From the NCBI GenBank assembly GCA_022360905.1, contig JAKSBX010000035.1:1-41367 (forward strand): a DNA stretch of 41,367 bases. Direction: 5' to 3'. The stretch is from Chromatiales bacterium. Its GTDB lineage: Bacteria > Pseudomonadota > Gammaproteobacteria > Chromatiales > Chromatiaceae. The stretch's first letter is position 1. Each line of letters opens with the position of its first letter. Shown here piece by piece: positions 37,043 through 41,367 of the stretch. The position numbers and the translations under genes are program-made. The notes below the pieces were generated by a model, which worked only from the letters and a program-made list of their open reading frames with translations, made no database searches and was not told where the DNA came from.

Positions 37043-37587
37043 CTGCTATTCCGCACATCAGTGACGGCCGGATTCTGCTAGGCGTCGTTTTATTGATCTA
37101 GTACTTATTAAATAGGCCCTACGTCAGAAGAATAAGTCATAAACCAACTAAAACGCAATAACTAAGTTAATTTGTCGACTATTGACTAAGGCACTGATTA
37201 TTAATTAGAATAATTGAATATACTATTAAGAGTGTGGCTTTTCACAAGGGGAAATCCTGACGGGTGGCCATCCCGGGACCGGATGCCGAGTGATAATCCG
37301 CCTGTAAAACATTGTTGTTGAAGTGGTTCCAGTTATAACAACCTCTGCTGTGATTACCTTTAACCCAAAAAACTATTTATTCCAAATAGTCATCAGGATC
37401 TTTATTATAATGGATGAGTTAGGGCTATTAATCGTGAGTAAATCCTGCTGTTGCTTGCGATGCAGAGATTCTGAGCAGGCAGTACGCTGTTTATATACTG
37501 AGATATCATGGATTTGAACTTCCAGCCACTGTTTGCACGTTACGTGTCAGTAGGTTTGTCGATCAGAAGTGATAAGAGAGTCTGATC
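37043..37587. other. 545-bp divergent intergenic region with a GC-rich patch
   Basis: Separates the oxidase operon (minus) from the P-type ATPase (plus). Most is strongly AT-rich, but 37246-37305 is GC-rich with short self-complementary stretches (CGGGTGG, TCCCGGGA, GGATGCC, ATCCGCC), suggesting a folded RNA in the ATPase leader. ACTATTT/AAATAGT (37372-37390) forms a further small hairpin. I could not match the patch to a known riboswitch. A 64-codon frame at 37323-37517 looks non-coding. Confidence 0.4.
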
Positions 37588-40428
37588 ATGTTTAGTGATG
37601 TATGGTGGAACAGCCTGGCGCTGTTGTGTGTATTCGTTGTCATCTTCAGCCTGTATAGAGTTATAAAGAAAACCAAGAATAAAAATTCAGCTCAGCAAGA
37701 AAATTCCCCGCAACTCGAAGATCACTGGCATGCTTCTGAGTTTAAAGAGGTGTTTGAACGATTTGAGTCGGACGAATCCGGCTTGTCGAGTGACCAGGCT
37801 AAAAAGCATTATGATCGCTACGGTGCGAATCGGCTTCCCGAGCCGGAGCCGGTGCCTGCATGGAAGCGTTTTCTCTATCAATTCCATAATTTGCTGATCT
37901 ACGTATTGATCGTCGCGGGGATAGTTACCGCACTGCTGCAGCATTGGCTCGATGCCAGCGTTATTTTCGGCGTCGTGGTGATCAATGCTTTGATCGGCTA
38001 TCTCCAAGAAGGTAAGGCTGAAAATGCCCTGAATGCCATTCGCCAGATGCTATCGCCACACGCCATGGTGTTACGGGATGAAGCTCAGCTTACTGTTGAT
38101 GCTGAACAGCTGGTTGTTGGGGATGTCGTGCTATTGCAATCGGGGGATCGGGTGCCTGCTGACCTGAGGCTATTTCGGGCTAAAGGGCTTCAGCTGCAAG
38201 AATCCGCGTTGACCGGGGAATCGATGGCGGTTGAAAAGACTACCCAGATACTTGAAAGGGATGCCCCGCTTGGTGATCGGACAAATATGGCCTACTCAGG
38301 AACCCTGGTGACTCATGGACAGGGTAGAGGGGTGGTGGTGGCAACGGGTATCAACACCGAAATCGGTCGGATCGGCTCACTGGTTGCCGAAGTGAAATCC
38401 ACAACAACACCATTGTTGCAACAGATGGCTCAATTCGGTCGCTGGCTTACCTTCGGTATTCTGGCCGTTGCTCTGATCACTTTTCTATTCGGCATATTGT
38501 TACAGGATTACAGTGCGTCAGAGATGTTTCTCGCCTCTGTCAGTCTTGCTGTTGCCGCTATTCCTGAAGGGTTGCCGGCGATTATGACCATCACTCTGGC
38601 AATCGGTGTTCAGCGTATGGCAAAACGAAATGCGATCATCAGAAAACTGCCTGCTGTTGAGACTTTGGGATCGGTGATGGTTATCTGTTCGGACAAGACG
38701 GGTACTCTGACACGCAATGAAATGGCCGTGCGCACCATTGTTACCTGCCAGGCCAGTTATACCGTTACCGGTGATGGATATGATCCACATGGCTCGCTCA
38801 ACCTAAATGGTCAAGCGATCCAGGTCGAAGATCAACCGCAACTTGGTGAAGTGGTTAGAGCGGCGGTGTTGTGCAACGATGCTTCCCTGCAGCAGGTTGA
38901 GGATAGTGAATGGCGGGTTCATGGAGACCCCATGGAAGGTGCGTTGCTGGTTGCCGGCGTCAAAGCCGGTCTTGATACGGTCGTGGCCAACAAACAGCAT
39001 CCACGTTCCGACCTGATACCCTTTGAATCTGAGCATCGCTTCATGGCAACGCTTCATCACAGTCACAGTGGTGGTGCGTTTATCATTGTCAAAGGTGCCC
39101 CCGAAAAACTGTTGGAAATATGCCGATTACAGAGAACCTTGACCGGTGACGAGCCTTTGGACCAACAACGTTGGTTGGAACAGATCGATGAGATGGCGAA
39201 ACAGGGACAGCGTGTATTGGCCATTGCGATCAAACCAACTCCCATCGATAAGGTTGAGCTGGATTTTCAGGATGTGCAGCACGGTATGATTCTGCTGGGC
39301 ATGTTCGGCTTGATCGATCCGCCTAGAGCTGAGTCCATCGAGTCGATAAAACAGTGCCAACAGGCGGGCATCAGGGTCAAAATGATAACTGGTGATCATA
39401 GCGCGACCGCACTGGCCATTGCCCGACAATTACATCTGACGAATAGCCAGGATGCGCTGACCGGGCAAGAGCTCGACCAGATGGATGATCAGCAACTGAG
39501 CGATCGTGTCATGGATGTCGACGTGTTTGCCCGGGTAAGCCCTGAGCATAAGTTGAGGCTTGTTTCCCTGCTACAGGATCAGCGTCAGATTGTTGCCATG
39601 ACAGGTGACGGCGTTAATGACTCCCCGGCGTTGAAGCGTGCGGACGTGGGAACAGCAATGGGACAGAATGGTACTGAGGCAGCAAAAGAGGCTTCCGAGA
39701 TGGTACTTGCCGATGATAACTTTGCCTCGATCATCTCTGCGGTAGAGGAGGGAAGAACCGTTTACGACAATTTGCAGAAGGCGATACTCTTCATATTACC
39801 GACAAACGGTGGAGAGGCTTTAATCATTCTGGCGGCTATTGTACTCGGATTCAATCAACTTCCACTGACGCCCGTGCAGATTCTATGGGTAAATATGATT
39901 ACCGCAGTGACCCTGGCGTTGGCGCTGGCTATTGAACCTTCAGAGCCGGGTGTCATGCGCCGCAAACCACGAAAGGCCGGTGAGCCACTGCTAACCCCAT
40001 TTCTGCTTTGGCGTATCCTTTTTGTGGCAACGATTCTCACAGCTGGAACCTTCGGTCTGTTCATAATGGCTCAGGAACAGGGAATGAGTATTGAAGAATC
40101 GAGAACCATTGCAGTCAATACTCTGGTAATGTTTGAGATCTTCTACCTGTTCAATTCTCGCTATATTACAGCTCCCATATTGAACTGGGGCGGATTTACA
40201 GGCAATCGCTACGTACTCTATGCAATCGGATTATTGCTGATTTTCCAATTGGGATTTACCTACCTGCCGCAGCTGCAGTACCTGTTTGGAACGGCTCCAA
40301 TAACAGCAGGTATGTGGTTTGTGATTGTATTGGTCGCTTCAAGTGTGCTGTTTTTGGTGGAGTTAGAGAAACTGATCTATCGAAAGGTTAGTCGCTACAT
40401 GACCCACCGTAAGCTGGGGACGAAATAG
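37588..40428 (+). CDS. P-type cation-translocating ATPase (P2, Ca2+-ATPase-like)
   Basis: A 946-residue ion pump. An extra N-terminal helix (about 8-27) and basic linker precede the cation ATPase N-domain. Landmarks: actuator LTGES near 218; M4 PEGLP at 326-330; phosphorylation site D369 in SDKTGTLT; hinge TGDGVNDSPAL; four or more C-terminal helices. M5 keeps N740 and E743 of the Ca2+ site. In M6, NMITAV places alanine (A773) where the Ca2+ pump has its key aspartate (D800 of SERCA). Transported ion therefore uncertain: one Ca2+, Mn2+ or a monovalent cation are possible. Ribosome-binding AAGAGAG precedes the ATG. No neighbouring gene points to a substrate. Confidence 0.93.
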   Translation: MFSDVWWNSLALLCVFVVIFSLYRVIKKTKNKNSAQQENSPQLEDHWHASEFKEVFERFESDESGLSSDQAKKHYDRYGANRLPEPEPVPAWKRFLYQFHNLLIYVLIVAGIVTALLQHWLDASVIFGVVVINALIGYLQEGKAENALNAIRQMLSPHAMVLRDEAQLTVDAEQLVVGDVVLLQSGDRVPADLRLFRAKGLQLQESALTGESMAVEKTTQILERDAPLGDRTNMAYSGTLVTHGQGRGVVVATGINTEIGRIGSLVAEVKSTTTPLLQQMAQFGRWLTFGILAVALITFLFGILLQDYSASEMFLASVSLAVAAIPEGLPAIMTITLAIGVQRMAKRNAIIRKLPAVETLGSVMVICSDKTGTLTRNEMAVRTIVTCQASYTVTGDGYDPHGSLNLNGQAIQVEDQPQLGEVVRAAVLCNDASLQQVEDSEWRVHGDPMEGALLVAGVKAGLDTVVANKQHPRSDLIPFESEHRFMATLHHSHSGGAFIIVKGAPEKLLEICRLQRTLTGDEPLDQQRWLEQIDEMAKQGQRVLAIAIKPTPIDKVELDFQDVQHGMILLGMFGLIDPPRAESIESIKQCQQAGIRVKMITGDHSATALAIARQLHLTNSQDALTGQELDQMDDQQLSDRVMDVDVFARVSPEHKLRLVSLLQDQRQIVAMTGDGVNDSPALKRADVGTAMGQNGTEAAKEASEMVLADDNFASIISAVEEGRTVYDNLQKAILFILPTNGGEALIILAAIVLGFNQLPLTPVQILWVNMITAVTLALALAIEPSEPGVMRRKPRKAGEPLLTPFLLWRILFVATILTAGTFGLFIMAQEQGMSIEESRTIAVNTLVMFEIFYLFNSRYITAPILNWGGFTGNRYVLYAIGLLLIFQLGFTYLPQLQYLFGTAPITAGMWFVIVLVASSVLFLVELEKLIYRKVSRYMTHRKLGTK

Positions 40429-40614
40429 TTGGGAGTAACGTTTAAGTTCTACCTTTCACGGCGACTGAAAACGGTTGCTAGTGTTGTTTTATTCCCAGCG
40501 GAGCATCGGTCAAGGCCAGTTACCGCTATATCCCATCAGGTGTAAAAATGGTACCTGCCGCGGTTTTATCTGTTAATGGTATTCAGGTGGGGTGCTTGAG
40601 GTAGGGGAGAGGGA

Positions 40615-40663
40615 TTCACTGCCCTGGCAGGCCAAGACAGTGAACTCAATTCTTCATGAATTG
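40615..40663. terminator. Hairpins between the ATPase and the H1-like gene
   Basis: In the 240-bp convergent gap two inverted repeats stand side by side: TTCACTG/CAGTGAA (40615-40621 with 40638-40644) and CAATTC/GAATTG (40647-40652 with 40658-40663). They lie just past the stop of the minus-strand gene and within reach of the plus-strand ATPase end. No T-run follows, so they are only possible terminators. Confidence 0.35.
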
Positions 40664-40668
40664 CCAGC

Positions 40669-41163
40669 TTATTCGGCAGCGGCAGCCACTTTTTTCTTGG
40701 TTCTGCGACGTCGACGGCGTTGTGAGTCAACAGCCTTTTCAAGAGATTTCGCACTCTTCTCAAAGTCTTTGACCATTTTCGCCCGTGCAGATTGCATGGC
40801 TTTGTAAAGCCCCTTTGCCAGACGAACCGCCTTGCTTTGCTCACTGACCAGTGCACTACGATCAGCCTTAACCTGCTTCAGCTTGTCTTGAGCAGCACTC
40901 AGTCGCTCTTTAGCTTTTGCTTTACTGGCTGGAGTCTTTGCACCGCTTACTGCGGCACGAGCTTTCGCTACACGCTCGCTATTGGTCTCAAGCAATTTGT
41001 CTTGACGCTCCAATGCTTTTTCAGCTTTAGATAATCTGCTCAGTGCACGTTTGTTTGCTGCAGAAAGATTAATGTCGGCTTGCAAAGCATCTGTAATTGT
41101 TTCCATGGAAACAACTTTTCTTTTTGCTCTACGACGCTTTTTTACTGTTTTCTTAAGTGCCAT
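40669..41163 (-). CDS. Lys/Ala-rich histone-H1-like coiled-coil protein
   Basis: A 164-residue very basic protein. The N-terminus ALKKTVKKRRRAKRK and C-terminus DSQRRRRRRTKKKVAAAAE are DNA-binding-like tails; the middle (about 25-140) is predicted by eye to be long helices with heptad patterning (SKAEKALERQDKLLETNSE) and an Ala/Lys block AAVSGAKTPASKAKAKERL. No enzyme motif or signal peptide is seen. This composition recalls bacterial histone-H1-like or AlgP-like nucleoid proteins, but homology is not shown. AGGAG lies 5 nt before the start codon, and the upstream 200 bp are AT-rich, suiting a strong promoter. Confidence 0.75.
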   Translation of the reverse strand: MALKKTVKKRRRAKRKVVSMETITDALQADINLSAANKRALSRLSKAEKALERQDKLLETNSERVAKARAAVSGAKTPASKAKAKERLSAAQDKLKQVKADRSALVSEQSKAVRLAKGLYKAMQSARAKMVKDFEKSAKSLEKAVDSQRRRRRRTKKKVAAAAE

Positions 41164-41367
41164 TGGTACTCCTATATGATTGAATAGACTTGCATAATAT
41201 AGTTCGAGATGAGCATAAGAACAACACCTTATGACAATTTATTACAACAAAAACTATAAATTTATGACGAATACAACGAAATTTTGTGAATAAATCACGT
41301 TAAATTGTAAATATGCTTTCGTCCGATCGTTTTTTTTCTTAAGTAATTAATCTATTCAAGATTTAAA

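Noticed and set aside
37246..37305. yybP-ykoY manganese or cobalamin riboswitch
   Set aside because: GGGGAAATCC is present instead of the GGGGAGUAG core, and the B12 box is absent.
37323..37517. 64-codon plus-strand frame with Cys-rich C-terminus
   Set aside because: GTG start, no ribosome-binding site, and AT-rich low-complexity composition of the intergenic region.

Overview
The window reads as part of a gammaproteobacterial chromosome. Evidence: the neighbourhoods rluE-mnmA-hflD-purB and cspD-clpS-clpA-infA, a RoxA-type ribosomal oxygenase, and a caa3-type cytochrome c oxidase cluster with gammaproteobacterial accessory genes (DUF2244, DUF2909, SURF1, SCO-like protein). Genus cannot be fixed from this; a redox-versatile lineage such as a sulfur-oxidising or sediment gammaproteobacterium is only an inference from the respiratory gene content. 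No mobile elements, CRISPR arrays, rRNA or tRNA genes were seen.

Region 1 (1-13.0 kb) is the distinctive part. A truncated UbiA-family prenyltransferase points off the left edge. Divergent from it is a tightly packed nine-gene run (753-13014) whose seven cytochromes carry 52 haem-binding motifs by my count. In order: a surface octahaem cytochrome ending in a GlyGly-CTERM-type sorting tail, a small Cys-rich membrane protein, a beta-barrel outer-membrane protein, a heptahaem periplasmic cytochrome, an octahaem lipoprotein, a hexahaem cytochrome, a NapH-like iron-sulfur membrane protein fused to an octahaem domain, a trihaem cytochrome, and an NHL-propeller protein fused to a dodecahaem domain. 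Read together these are parts for a path from the quinone pool across the periplasm and outer membrane to the cell surface, i.e. a candidate extracellular electron-transfer conduit. A sigma-54-like promoter with upstream inverted repeats precedes it.

Region 2 (13.3-24.1 kb) is housekeeping: a Nudix hydrolase on the + strand, then on the - strand a two-domain GNAT protein, roxA, purB, acnA, hflD, mnmA, rluE and cspD. acnA interrupts the usual hflD-purB adjacency, and icd, often found beside cspD in this neighbourhood, is absent.

Region 3 (24.1-29.3 kb) has an 879-bp gene-poor gap, then clpS-clpA, convergent infA, and a DUF2333 membrane protein.

Region 4 (29.4-37.0 kb) is the cytochrome c oxidase cluster, read right to left: DUF2244 protein, coxB with a fused cytochrome c domain, coxA, a small assembly-type protein, ctaG, coxC, then (after an opposite-strand DUF2909 gene) SURF1, a SCO-like protein and ctaB. 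CoxA lacks the K-channel lysine, and no haem A synthase gene is present here.

Region 5 (37.0-41.4 kb) holds a 545-bp leader region with a GC-rich structured patch, a P-type cation ATPase with an altered M6 ion-site residue, and a lysine/alanine-rich histone-H1-like coiled-coil protein.
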